From an uncultured Eubacteriales bacterium (GTDB lineage: Bacteria; Bacillota; Clostridia; Oscillospirales; Oscillospiraceae), in the NCBI GenBank assembly GCA_900549495.1, contig UROL01000013.1:1-18823 (forward strand): 18,823 nucleotides of DNA. The letters run 5' to 3'. The first letter of the stretch is position 1; each line of letters begins with the position of its first letter. The position numbers and the translations under genes were made by a program. Under the pieces are notes generated by a model. The model made no database searches. It saw only the letters and a list, made by a program, of their open reading frames with translations, and was not told the origin of the DNA. This document shows, piece after piece, positions 1 to 6,683 of this stretch.

Positions 1-34
1 GTCTCGTGGGCTCGGAGATGTGTATAAGAGACAG
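1..34 (+). other. Nextera Tn5 adapter (library artefact)
   Basis: These bases match the Illumina Nextera Read-2-side transposase adapter. They end in the 19-bp Tn5 mosaic end AGATGTGTATAAGAGACAG (16-34). The same sequence appears in reverse complement at the right end. It is untrimmed library sequence and not part of the genome, so genomic sequence begins at about 35. Confidence 0.98.
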
Positions 35-43
35 GGCTTTTTT
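35..43 (+). terminator. possible tail of an upstream terminator
   Basis: The first genomic bases are GGC followed by six T (38-43). This resembles the 3' end of a rho-independent terminator whose stem was cut off by the fragment boundary. The stem itself is not in the window, so this is only a suggestion. Confidence 0.2.
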
Positions 44-79
44 ATTGTGTAAGGTGCTAAAAACCGGGGGTGCGAATTT

Positions 80-106
80 TACTTATTAAACAAAGTTTAA
101 TAAGTA
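80..106. promoter_or_regulatory. perfect palindrome, probable repressor operator
   Basis: The arms TACTTATTAAAC (80-91) and GTTTAATAAGTA (95-106) are perfect reverse complements separated by AAA. The palindrome ends three bases before the -35 box of the transporter promoter. AT-rich dyads of this size are typical operators of ROK/XylR-type and LacI-type regulators, and a ROK regulator is encoded at 3476. A degenerate copy occurs at 3351-3372. Because the site lies just upstream of the -35 box rather than over the start point, it could repress by blocking polymerase or serve as an activator site. The assignment to the local ROK protein is inference. Confidence 0.7.
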
Positions 107-108
107 TA

Positions 109-137
109 TTGACAAGCGGAGCCTGATGTTATATTAT
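109..137 (+). promoter_or_regulatory. sigma-A promoter for the ABC transporter genes
   Basis: A consensus -35 box TTGACA (109-114) is followed by a 17-bp spacer and a near-consensus -10 box TATTAT (132-137). Transcription would start at about 143-146, giving a leader of roughly 60 nt before the first permease start codon at 208. The region is much richer in A/T than the genes that follow. The near-perfect boxes suggest high potential strength, so control probably comes from the flanking palindromes. Confidence 0.8.
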
Positions 138-146
138 GCAATTGCA
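137..146. promoter_or_regulatory. 10-bp palindrome at the predicted transcription start
   Basis: TGCAATTGCA is a perfect 10-bp palindrome that shares its first base with the -10 box and covers the expected start site. A repressor bound here would block initiation. It differs in sequence from the 80-106 palindrome, so if functional it may bind a different regulator. A 10-bp palindrome in AT-rich DNA can also occur by chance. Confidence 0.3.
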
Positions 147-207
147 CAAGAAAGCCGCTGGTAATGGTATTATTTAACGGTTTGTCTAACTTTTAAGGAG
201 GCTGTAT

Positions 208-1080
208 ATGAATACAAAGAAGCGAGGGAGAACTGCCTACCTCTATATCCTTCCGTTTTTTTTAGTTTTTTTAATTTTCAAACTCTACCCGATTCTCTAC
301 ACCTTCGTCCTCAGCTTCTGCAACATGGATTTGCTCTCCGGGGACCTGACCTTTGTGAAGCTGGCCAACTATAAGCGGGTGCTGAACTCCCCCTTCTTCT
401 ATCGCTCCATCGGCAACACCCTGCTGATTTGGATTATGTCCATCATCCCCCAGCTGACCCTGGCCTTCTTCCTGGCCATGCTGATGAGCAACCGGTGGCT
501 CCGGGGCCGGGCAATTTTCCGCAACGTCTATTTCTTCCCCAACCTGGTCACCTCCGTCACCATCGGTCTGCTTTTCGGTGCCCTGTTCAGCTATCCCGGC
601 GGCGCCATCAACAGCATCATCAGCGCCCTGGGGCTGAAGGCAGTGGACTTCCAGAACCGGCCCATGCTGGCCCGGATGGTTATCGCCATTGCCATCTGCT
701 GGAAGAACTTCGGCTTCAACATCATCTATTTCACCGCCGGTATCAACTCCATCTCCGACGAGGTGCTGGAGGCCGCCAGAATTGACGGTGCCAACGCCTG
801 GCAGACCACCATGAAGGTCACCATCCCCCTGATGCGGCCCATCCTGATTTACGTGATGGTCACCTCCATCATCGGCGGCCTGCAAATGTTCGACGAGTCC
901 AAGCTGGTGTTCACCAGCGTCCCCGGGGATGCCACCACCACCATGATCAAATACATGTACGACTCCGCCTTCGTCCGCTCCCAGTTCGGCTACGGCGCTG
1001 CCTGCGCATATGTGATTTTTGTCATCATCATGATTTTCAGCGCCATCTCCATGTTCATCACCCGGGAAAAGAAGAGGTAA
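208..1080 (+). CDS. ABC sugar transporter permease, MalF/UgpA type
   Basis: Integral membrane permease of the carbohydrate-uptake type 1 ABC family, one half of the membrane channel. The 290-aa protein starts with a short basic stretch and a first hydrophobic segment at about residues 10-38, followed by several more membrane segments. The cytoplasmic EAA loop that contacts the ATPase is clear: E188-A189-A190, then IDGA and a terminal PLMRP. The start is supported by AAGGAGG (195-201) six bases upstream. Five bases separate it from the second permease, so the two are co-expressed and presumably form a heterodimer with the protein at 1086. Short length (about 290 aa) and partners point to oligosaccharide or glycoside import. 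The substrate cannot be told from the permease. The assignment to the family is firm. Confidence 0.95.
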   Translation: MNTKKRGRTAYLYILPFFLVFLIFKLYPILYTFVLSFCNMDLLSGDLTFVKLANYKRVLNSPFFYRSIGNTLLIWIMSIIPQLTLAFFLAMLMSNRWLRGRAIFRNVYFFPNLVTSVTIGLLFGALFSYPGGAINSIISALGLKAVDFQNRPMLARMVIAIAICWKNFGFNIIYFTAGINSISDEVLEAARIDGANAWQTTMKVTIPLMRPILIYVMVTSIIGGLQMFDESKLVFTSVPGDATTTMIKYMYDSAFVRSQFGYGAACAYVIFVIIMIFSAISMFITREKKR

Positions 1081-1085
1081 GCATT

Positions 1086-1949
1086 ATGAGAAACAATACC
1101 CAGGCCTCCGTGTCTTCCATCCTGTTCCGGCGGAATCTGCTTCGTTTCCTGGCGAATCTGTTCTGCTTCCTGGTGGCGATTTTGGCGTTTTATCCCTTCT
1201 TCGTCATGGTCATCTCCGCCAGCCACGACAATTTCAACATCATGTCCAAGATAAACGTGCTCCCCGGCACCAAGCTGGTTGAGAACTACCAGCGCCTGAC
1301 CCGGAACATCAATATCTTCAGCGGCATCAAAAACAGCCTGTTCCTATCGGTGTGCGTCACCCTGGTGGAGACCTATTTCGCCGTAATGGCCGCCTACGCC
1401 TTCTCCAAATTTCAGTTCCGGTTCCGGAACTTCCTGTTCGGGGTGGTGCTGGTGTTTATGATGCTGCCGGGACAGATCGGCATCATCGGCTTCTACAAGG
1501 AAGTCCAGGCCATGCACCTGATGAACAGCTACATTCCCCTGATTGTCCCCTCCATTGCCAACTGCTTTGCCGTGTTCTTCTATAAGCAGTATATGGACAC
1601 CAGCCTTCCCTCGGAGCTGATTGAGGCGGCCATCATCGACGGCTGCCGGGAGATTGACATTTTCCACCGGCTGGTGGTGCCCATTATGCGGCCCGCCATG
1701 GTTACCCAGGCGGTGCTGACCTTCATCGGCACCTGGAACAGCTACCTGAATCCCCTGATTCTGCTCAACGACAAGTCCAAGTTCACCCTGACGCTGCTGA
1801 TTGCCACCGTCCGGGACGCCACCCACGCAGACTACGGTGCCCAGTACCTGGGCATGGTAATCTCCGTCATCCCCACCATCGTTATCTACTGCTTCGGCTC
1901 CAAGACCATTATGGAGAAGATTACCGTGGGTGCGGCGGTGAAGGGCTGA
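1086..1949 (+). CDS. ABC sugar transporter permease, MalG/UgpE type
   Basis: Second membrane subunit of the carbohydrate ABC importer (287 aa). A basic N-terminus with a membrane segment near residues 20-42 is followed by further hydrophobic segments. The EAA loop has E180-A181-A182, IIDG and the terminal PIMRP, as expected for the MalG half. It starts five bases after the first permease stop. A weak purine-rich ribosome site (GAAGAGG) overlaps that stop, so translation may be coupled. It should act with the permease at 208 and the binding protein at 2023. No ATP-binding subunit is encoded here. In many Clostridia and Streptococci such importers use a shared MsmK/UgpC-type ATPase encoded elsewhere, which is the likely case. 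Confidence 0.95.
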   Translation: MRNNTQASVSSILFRRNLLRFLANLFCFLVAILAFYPFFVMVISASHDNFNIMSKINVLPGTKLVENYQRLTRNINIFSGIKNSLFLSVCVTLVETYFAVMAAYAFSKFQFRFRNFLFGVVLVFMMLPGQIGIIGFYKEVQAMHLMNSYIPLIVPSIANCFAVFFYKQYMDTSLPSELIEAAIIDGCREIDIFHRLVVPIMRPAMVTQAVLTFIGTWNSYLNPLILLNDKSKFTLTLLIATVRDATHADYGAQYLGMVISVIPTIVIYCFGSKTIMEKITVGAAVKG

Positions 1950-1958
1950 TTTACCCGG

Positions 1959-1988
1959 TTCATTCGGAATCCCCCGGATTCTGATGAA
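1959..1988 (+). promoter_or_regulatory. intergenic mRNA hairpin before the binding-protein gene
   Basis: A strong stem GAATCC/GGATTC (1967-1972 with 1976-1981, loop CCC) extends through G-U pairs and one bulge to an outer stem TTCAT/ATGAA (1959-1963 with 1984-1988). It has no T-run after it, so it is unlikely to terminate transcription. In sugar ABC operons, hairpins at this position often mark mRNA processing or protect the abundant binding-protein transcript. That role is inferred. Confidence 0.5.
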
Positions 1989-2022
1989 ATAAACAATCCA
2001 AAATTGAATGGAGGAAATTCAA

Positions 2023-3273
2023 ATGAAAAAAGCGCTTTCCCTGCTCCTGGTTCTGGCAATGGTTCTGAGCTTCGCCGTTTACGGCGTGCAGGCCAGTGCA
2101 GAAGCCGACACCGAGCTCACCGGCACCCTGACCTACTGGACCTACACCGACAATGCCTATCAGCTGACCACTGAATTTGCCAAGAAGTACCCCAACGTCA
2201 CCGTGGACGTGCAGGTCTTCGGCGGCGACGAGTACAAGACCAAGATTCTCACCGCCCTGCAGGACGGCACCAATGTCCCCGACATGTTCGACCTGGAAGA
2301 GGGCTATGTCTACGAATTCCTGGACAGCAGCCTGATTGCCGACCTGTCCTATGTGGACATTGAGAAGCTCACCGAGAACTACTACGCCTACCAGCTGGCC
2401 TCCATGAAGGACTCCAACGGCAACTTCAAGTGCCTGACCTTCATGTCCAACCCCGTGCTGTTCTGGTACCTGCGGGATGCCTGCGAGAAGTGGCTGGGCA
2501 CCTCCGACCCCGCTGAGATTTCCGCTATGATTACCTCCTGGGAGGATATGCTGGCCCTGCAGAAGAAGGTCTGGGACGCATCCGAGGGTGAGGTTGCCGT
2601 GTTCGGCACCATCGGCGAGATGCCCAAGGTCTCCGCTTTCTCCTTCGATCCCCTGGTTCAGAATGGGGAGCTGGTAATTTCCGAGGACTGGGTTGGCCTC
2701 ATCGACGACATGAGAAACTTCTACGAGAGCGGCGTTGACCCCGAGTACGGCTCCTGGTCCGGCGAGTGGGCCACTGCCTGGAACGCCGGCAAGCTGCTGT
2801 TCCGTGCCATGCCCTCCTGGGACTTCTTCACCGACTGGTCTGTGAACGAGGGCAACGTGGGCGTTGCCGTTCCCTTCAAGGCTTCCTTCGAGGGCCAGAC
2901 CTGCCTGTGCGTTTACAACAAGTCCGACAAGAAGGACCTGGCCGGTGAGTTCGTGAAGTTCATCGCCTCCGACGAGTTCCAGATTGCCAATATGGAGAAC
3001 AACAACCAGGTTCCCGCTTCCAGAACTGCCATCGAGGCCCTGGCCGAGACCAACAGTGACCCCAAGTTCGGCGGCCAGAACCTGATTGCCACCTTCGGCG
3101 AGGTCCTGGAGAACGTGGAAGCCATCACCCCCGACAAGTACACCAGAAGCGTGCAGAACCTGTTCCAGAAGACTGCCTCCAACGGCATCAAGGCCGGTGA
3201 GGACAACGACACCATTCTGGCCAACTTCAAGGCTGCTCTGGCTGACCAGTACCCCGAAGTCGTGATTAAGTAA
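2023..3273 (+). CDS. extracellular sugar-binding protein of ABC importer
   Basis: Family 1 extracellular solute-binding protein (416 aa) that captures the sugar outside the cell and delivers it to the permeases at 208 and 1086. An upstream ATG (2008) is in frame, but GGAGGAA at 2010-2016 is correctly spaced for the ATG at 2023, so this start was chosen. The N-terminus is a typical secretion signal: KK followed by a hydrophobic stretch to about residue 22. The mature part begins with a TLTYWTYTD-like strand and contains the usual tryptophan-rich binding-cleft segments. The position where a lipobox cysteine is expected is Tyr20 (A18-V19-Y20-G21). Signal peptidase I could instead cleave after A24-S25-A26. 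The protein may therefore be released or held otherwise, which is odd for a Gram-positive importer. The ligand is unknown. Confidence 0.93.
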   Translation: MKKALSLLLVLAMVLSFAVYGVQASAEADTELTGTLTYWTYTDNAYQLTTEFAKKYPNVTVDVQVFGGDEYKTKILTALQDGTNVPDMFDLEEGYVYEFLDSSLIADLSYVDIEKLTENYYAYQLASMKDSNGNFKCLTFMSNPVLFWYLRDACEKWLGTSDPAEISAMITSWEDMLALQKKVWDASEGEVAVFGTIGEMPKVSAFSFDPLVQNGELVISEDWVGLIDDMRNFYESGVDPEYGSWSGEWATAWNAGKLLFRAMPSWDFFTDWSVNEGNVGVAVPFKASFEGQTCLCVYNKSDKKDLAGEFVKFIASDEFQIANMENNNQVPASRTAIEALAETNSDPKFGGQNLIATFGEVLENVEAITPDKYTRSVQNLFQKTASNGIKAGEDNDTILANFKAALADQYPEVVIK

Positions 3274-3285
3274 ACATACCGCAGC

Positions 3286-3326
3286 ATATCCGGAGGGGAG
3301 TTCATTCTCTCCGGATATCCTGCTTT
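3286..3326 (+). terminator. hairpin terminator or attenuator after the binding-protein gene
   Basis: ATATCCGGAG (3286-3295) pairs with CTCCGGATAT (3309-3318). The stem can extend inward by four more pairs, including two G-U. A short T-tract (TGCTTTT) follows a few bases later. It lies 12 bases after the stop codon and probably ends most transporter transcripts. The weak T-tract may allow read-through into the ROK regulator and enzyme genes. Confidence 0.65.
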
Positions 3327-3341
3327 TCCCCGCCGGAAATT

Positions 3342-3384
3342 CCCGGCTCCCTTCTTAAAAAAAGTTGAAAAACAGGGAGCCGGG
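3342..3384. repeat. 10-bp GC-rich inverted repeat enclosing an A/T core
   Basis: CCCGGCTCCC (3342-3351) and GGGAGCCGGG (3375-3384) are perfect reverse complements separated by 23 A/T-rich bases. No T-run follows on either strand, so it is not a standard terminator. The enclosed bases resemble the operator at 80-106. As RNA it would form a hairpin with a large unpaired loop. It may be a regulatory element of the block 2 promoter region. Confidence 0.5.
3351..3372. promoter_or_regulatory. degenerate second copy of the promoter palindrome
   Basis: Aligned by eye without gaps, these 22 bases match 82-103 at 18 positions, including the core AAAGTT. Each nine-base half-site keeps seven of nine bases. 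Its place upstream of the ROK regulator gene fits an autoregulatory operator with lower affinity than the transporter site. Both sites are A/T-rich, which raises the chance of coincidence. Confidence 0.4.
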
Positions 3385-3404
3385 CTCTATCCTCCCACCA
3401 AAAA

Positions 3405-3424
3405 TTATGATATGATTGTCATAA
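3405..3424 (+). promoter_or_regulatory. candidate -10 region with small dyad, ROK gene promoter
   Basis: Two overlapping TATGAT hexamers (3406-3411 and 3411-3416) could serve as -10 boxes. They lie within a dyad TTATGA (3405-3410) / TCATAA (3419-3424). No convincing -35 box is found 16-18 bp upstream, so the promoter would be weak or activator-dependent. A start here would give a leader of about 50 nt before the GTG at 3476. Confidence 0.35.
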
Positions 3425-3475
3425 GGAAAAATTTGGAAGCCCCCCGGGCTGTCCAAATCAAAGGAGGTAACTTCA

Positions 3476-4696
3476 GTGGAAATCGACCACATTCAGCTGA
3501 AAAATATCAACAGGCGCTCGGTGCTGAACTACATCCGCAAAAACGGCTCCGCCACCAAGGCCGGTCTGGCCTCCGCCACAGGGCTGACCTTTGCGGCCAT
3601 CAAAAAAATCCTGGACGAGCTGGAATCCATGAAGCTGGTTCGCTGCTCCGGGGTAGAAAAAAGCGGCCTGGGCCGCAACTCCGTTGTGTACGAAATCAAC
3701 GGAGACTATGGGTATATCGTTTCGGTTTATGTAAACCGCAAAGCCATTCACGTTGCCGTGGTGAACGTCCGGGGCGTGATTATCAGCAAGCAGAAGCTGC
3801 CCATGGAAAACAGGGAGCTGACGCAGCAGGAATTGATTGAGGATATATTGCAGTCCGTCCGGGAGGTTATCCGGGAGTCCGGGATTGCTGAACATAAATT
3901 TATCGGCCTGGGGCTGGGTGTCCCCGGCCCTATTGACCTGGAGCGGGGGCTGATTCTCACGCCCCCCAATATGCCGGTGCTTCGGTATCTGCCCATGCGG
4001 GAAATCTTAGAGGCAAAGCTGGCTCTGCCGGTGTACCTCCACAAGGACACCAATGTCCTGGCCCTGGGGGAATACTGGCACGGCTGCCACAACAGCGAGC
4101 ACAGCCTGGTGTATCTGGACGTGGATATGGGTCTGGGCACCGGCATGATTCTCAACGGAAAAATTCATGTAGGTGCCGACGGCAAGGCCGGAGAGTACGG
4201 CCATGTGACCATCGACCCCCACGGCCCCCTGTGCAAGTGCGGCAACCACGGCTGCCTGGAGGCCATGGGCTCCGGCCTGGCGGTGCTCCGGGATTTCCGG
4301 GAGCAGCTGGAAGCCCTGCCGGAGCATCCCCTGTATAAAAAGCGGAACGATTTGGTGATTGCCGATGTAATTGGGGCCATCCAGAGCAACGACATGACCG
4401 CCATCTCCATTGTCAACCAGGCTGCCTACAATGTGGGCATCGGCGTGGCCAACCTGATTAACTTCCTGGACCCGGAGGTGGTGGTGCTGGGCGGCCTGTG
4501 CATCCGGAATTTCCGGGGGATGTTCGACATCATCTCCAACGTGGCCCGGGAGCGAATCATGAAAAACAATCTGGCCGGAAACATTGTCCGCTCTCAGCTG
4601 GGCATGGATGCCGGTGTGGTGGGCTGCGCCGAGGTGGTTATCGACCACTTCTTCCAGAACGCCGTAAACGAACTATGGAATAAAAATCAGGAGTAA
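3476..4696 (+). CDS. ROK-family transcriptional regulator (NagC/XylR type)
   Basis: Sugar-responsive DNA-binding regulator of 406 aa. Residues about 12-60 form a winged helix-turn-helix (SVLNYIRKNGSATKAGLA, then a second helix ending DELESMKLV). The rest is a ROK sugar-binding fold. The zinc site is complete: H243 with C253, C255 and C260 in CKCGNHGCLE. The start is GTG at 3476, set by AAGGAGG (3461-3467). It heads the enzyme block and ends five bases before the GH36 gene. ROK repressors usually bind A/T-rich palindromes and let go when their sugar binds, so the dyads at 80-106 and 3351-3372 are its likely sites. The kinase-like core has HKDTN where ROK kinases usually have END-type residues, consistent with a sensor rather than a kinase. 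Confidence 0.93.
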   Translation: MEIDHIQLKNINRRSVLNYIRKNGSATKAGLASATGLTFAAIKKILDELESMKLVRCSGVEKSGLGRNSVVYEINGDYGYIVSVYVNRKAIHVAVVNVRGVIISKQKLPMENRELTQQELIEDILQSVREVIRESGIAEHKFIGLGLGVPGPIDLERGLILTPPNMPVLRYLPMREILEAKLALPVYLHKDTNVLALGEYWHGCHNSEHSLVYLDVDMGLGTGMILNGKIHVGADGKAGEYGHVTIDPHGPLCKCGNHGCLEAMGSGLAVLRDFREQLEALPEHPLYKKRNDLVIADVIGAIQSNDMTAISIVNQAAYNVGIGVANLINFLDPEVVVLGGLCIRNFRGMFDIISNVARERIMKNNLAGNIVRSQLGMDAGVVGCAEVVIDHFFQNAVNELWNKNQE

Positions 4697-4701
4697 TTTT
4701 T

Positions 4702-6672
4702 ATGATGCTGACCCCCTCTTCCGCCTGCAACTGCCGCCCCTGGGCCGAGACCCGGGGAAACATCACCTGCTACCGGATGCAGGTAACAGACCCCAACGCC
4801 CCCCAGCAGGATGCCGGGCTGAATGCCGACACCCAGACGGACCAGGCCTCTACCCTGGCCTGGTTCACCCTCCCTGCCGGGGAGGCTCGGGACATCACCG
4901 CCGTCTACCAGCACAAAAGCTGGTGGCTTCGCCCCGGCTTTCCCAAAGCCCCGGGGGAGGTTCCCCGGCGCAGTCAGCTGGTGCTGTGGCAGAAGGAGGG
5001 GGAATATGCCGCCCTGCTGGCGGTGTGCTCCCAGGTCTATCGGGGGGATTTGGAGGGCACCCCGGAGGGAATCCGGGTTTCCATTTCCGCCAACGGCTGC
5101 CCCGGGGACGACTCTGCCCCGGTGGTATGCTGCGCCGGGCAGGGGCCGGATCCCTATCGCCTGACGGAGGCACTGGTGCAGGCCGCCCTGGAAAGCCAGG
5201 GGCGGCTCCACGCCCTGCGGAAGAACAAGACATTCCCCCGGATGTTCGAGTATTTCGGCTGGTGCACCTGGGATGCCTTTTATCACAAGGTCAACGAAAA
5301 GGATATCCTGGCCAAGCTGGAGGAGTTCCGGCAGAAGGACGTGCCCCTGGGCTGGCTGCTGATTGACGACGGCTGGTCCGATGCGGACTACGAATCCAAG
5401 CGGCTGAATTCCCTGGGGGCTGCCCCGGAGAAATTCCCCCAGGGCATCGGGCACACCGCCCGGGTGGCCAAGGAGCAATACGGCCTGCATCAGGTGGGCG
5501 TGTGGCACGCCCTGATGGGCTACTGGGCAGGGCTGAACCCCGGCACCCCGCTGTTCCGTCAGTGGGAGCACTGGCTGATGGCCCGGGGGGAAGACCATGT
5601 GCTGATTCCCCAGGAGGAAACCGTATATGATTTTATGAGCCAGTGGCATTCTAAGCTGGCCCAGGAAGATGCTATAGACTTTATCAAGGTGGATGGCCAG
5701 GGCAGCGCCTCCATCTATTACAAGGGGGCAGCGGACTACCGCCACACCGCCGAATATCTCCGGGGGCTGGAACGCTCCGCCCATGACCATATGGGGGACA
5801 ACCTTATCAACTGTATGGGCATGGCCCCCCAGTGCATGTGGCTCCGGGAGACCTCCTCCCTGTCCCGCAGCAGCGACGATTTTGTGCCCCAGGTGCCCCA
5901 CGGCTTCCGGGAGCATATTTTGCAGAACAGCTTCAACTCCCTGCTTCAGGGCCAGTTCTACTGGGGGGACTGGGATATGTTCTGGAGCGACCACCAGGAG
6001 AATTTCCAGAACTCCGTAGCCCGCAGCGTCAGCGGCGGCCCGGTGTATTGCAGTGACCCGCTAGGCAAAACTGACCCGGCGGCCATTCGCCCCCTGATTT
6101 CCCGGGATGGCCGGGTGAACCGCTGCGACGGCGTGGGGCTGCCCACCCTGGACTGTCTGCTCAGCGACCCCCTGACCCGAGAGGGCCTATTTAAGATTTT
6201 CAACCCCAGGGGGAAGGGGTACGCCCTGGCGGCCTTCAATATCTCCTCCCGGGAGCACACCATTACCGACCGGCTGGAGGTTTGCCAGATTCCCGGCCTG
6301 GCCGGAGGGGAATGGCTGGTCTACCGCTACTTTGGCCGGAAGCTGGAGGTTCTGACTCCGGCGGCGGGGATTTCCCTGACGCTGGCGCCCAACCAGGCAG
6401 AGCACCTGCTGGTGCTGCCCAGGCAGCCCCATGGCCAGTTCATCGGCGACCCGGAAAAATACCTCTGCGACTGCACCGTGCTGGAGCAGCACGCCACCCG
6501 GGAGTGCCTTACCGGCACCCTCACCGCCTCCCCGAAAATTCTCTTCCAGGCCGATGCCGCCCCCAGGGCGGTGCTGGTGGAGGGGCAGCCGGTGGCCTTT
6601 GCCCCCGGGGACGGCTTCTATGAAATTTCCTGGGAGGGCACCGGAAGGATACACATTCAGGTTCTGTTTTGA
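4702..6672 (+). CDS. GH36 alpha-galactosidase, Sip1/raffinose-synthase type
   Basis: Glycoside hydrolase family 36 protein (656 aa) of the Sip1/raffinose-synthase branch, not the RafA/MelA-type branch. An N-terminal beta domain (about 1-175) precedes a TIM barrel marked by FGWCTWDAFY (185-194) and IDDGWSD (221-227). The predicted nucleophile is D331 in KVDGQ. The predicted acid/base is in RSSDDF (389-394), most likely D392. A C-terminal beta domain follows. There is no signal peptide, so it acts in the cytoplasm. AGGAG (4689-4693) overlaps the regulator stop and fixes the start. Bacterial and archaeal members are alpha-galactosidases, while plant ones transfer galactose from galactinol. Substrates here could be raffinose-type sugars, galactinol or other alpha-galactosides. 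The family is firm; exact specificity is not. Confidence 0.9.
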   Translation: MMLTPSSACNCRPWAETRGNITCYRMQVTDPNAPQQDAGLNADTQTDQASTLAWFTLPAGEARDITAVYQHKSWWLRPGFPKAPGEVPRRSQLVLWQKEGEYAALLAVCSQVYRGDLEGTPEGIRVSISANGCPGDDSAPVVCCAGQGPDPYRLTEALVQAALESQGRLHALRKNKTFPRMFEYFGWCTWDAFYHKVNEKDILAKLEEFRQKDVPLGWLLIDDGWSDADYESKRLNSLGAAPEKFPQGIGHTARVAKEQYGLHQVGVWHALMGYWAGLNPGTPLFRQWEHWLMARGEDHVLIPQEETVYDFMSQWHSKLAQEDAIDFIKVDGQGSASIYYKGAADYRHTAEYLRGLERSAHDHMGDNLINCMGMAPQCMWLRETSSLSRSSDDFVPQVPHGFREHILQNSFNSLLQGQFYWGDWDMFWSDHQENFQNSVARSVSGGPVYCSDPLGKTDPAAIRPLISRDGRVNRCDGVGLPTLDCLLSDPLTREGLFKIFNPRGKGYALAAFNISSREHTITDRLEVCQIPGLAGGEWLVYRYFGRKLEVLTPAAGISLTLAPNQAEHLLVLPRQPHGQFIGDPEKYLCDCTVLEQHATRECLTGTLTASPKILFQADAAPRAVLVEGQPVAFAPGDGFYEISWEGTGRIHIQVLF

Positions 6673-6683
6673 AGGAGAACCCT

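Noticed and set aside
2028..2041. cre-like sequence around AAAGCGCTTT near the binding-protein start
   Set aside because: It is explained by codons for K-K-A-L-S in the signal peptide and lacks the outer consensus bases of a CcpA site. It could not be supported as an operator.
3412..3840. 142-codon plus-strand frame overlapping the ROK regulator start
   Set aside because: It is in a different frame from the regulator, has no family features, and its starting region precedes the clear AAGGAGG/GTG start of the regulator.
4687..5994. 435-codon minus-strand open frame
   Set aside because: It is antisense to the GH36 gene and composition-driven, with no family motif.
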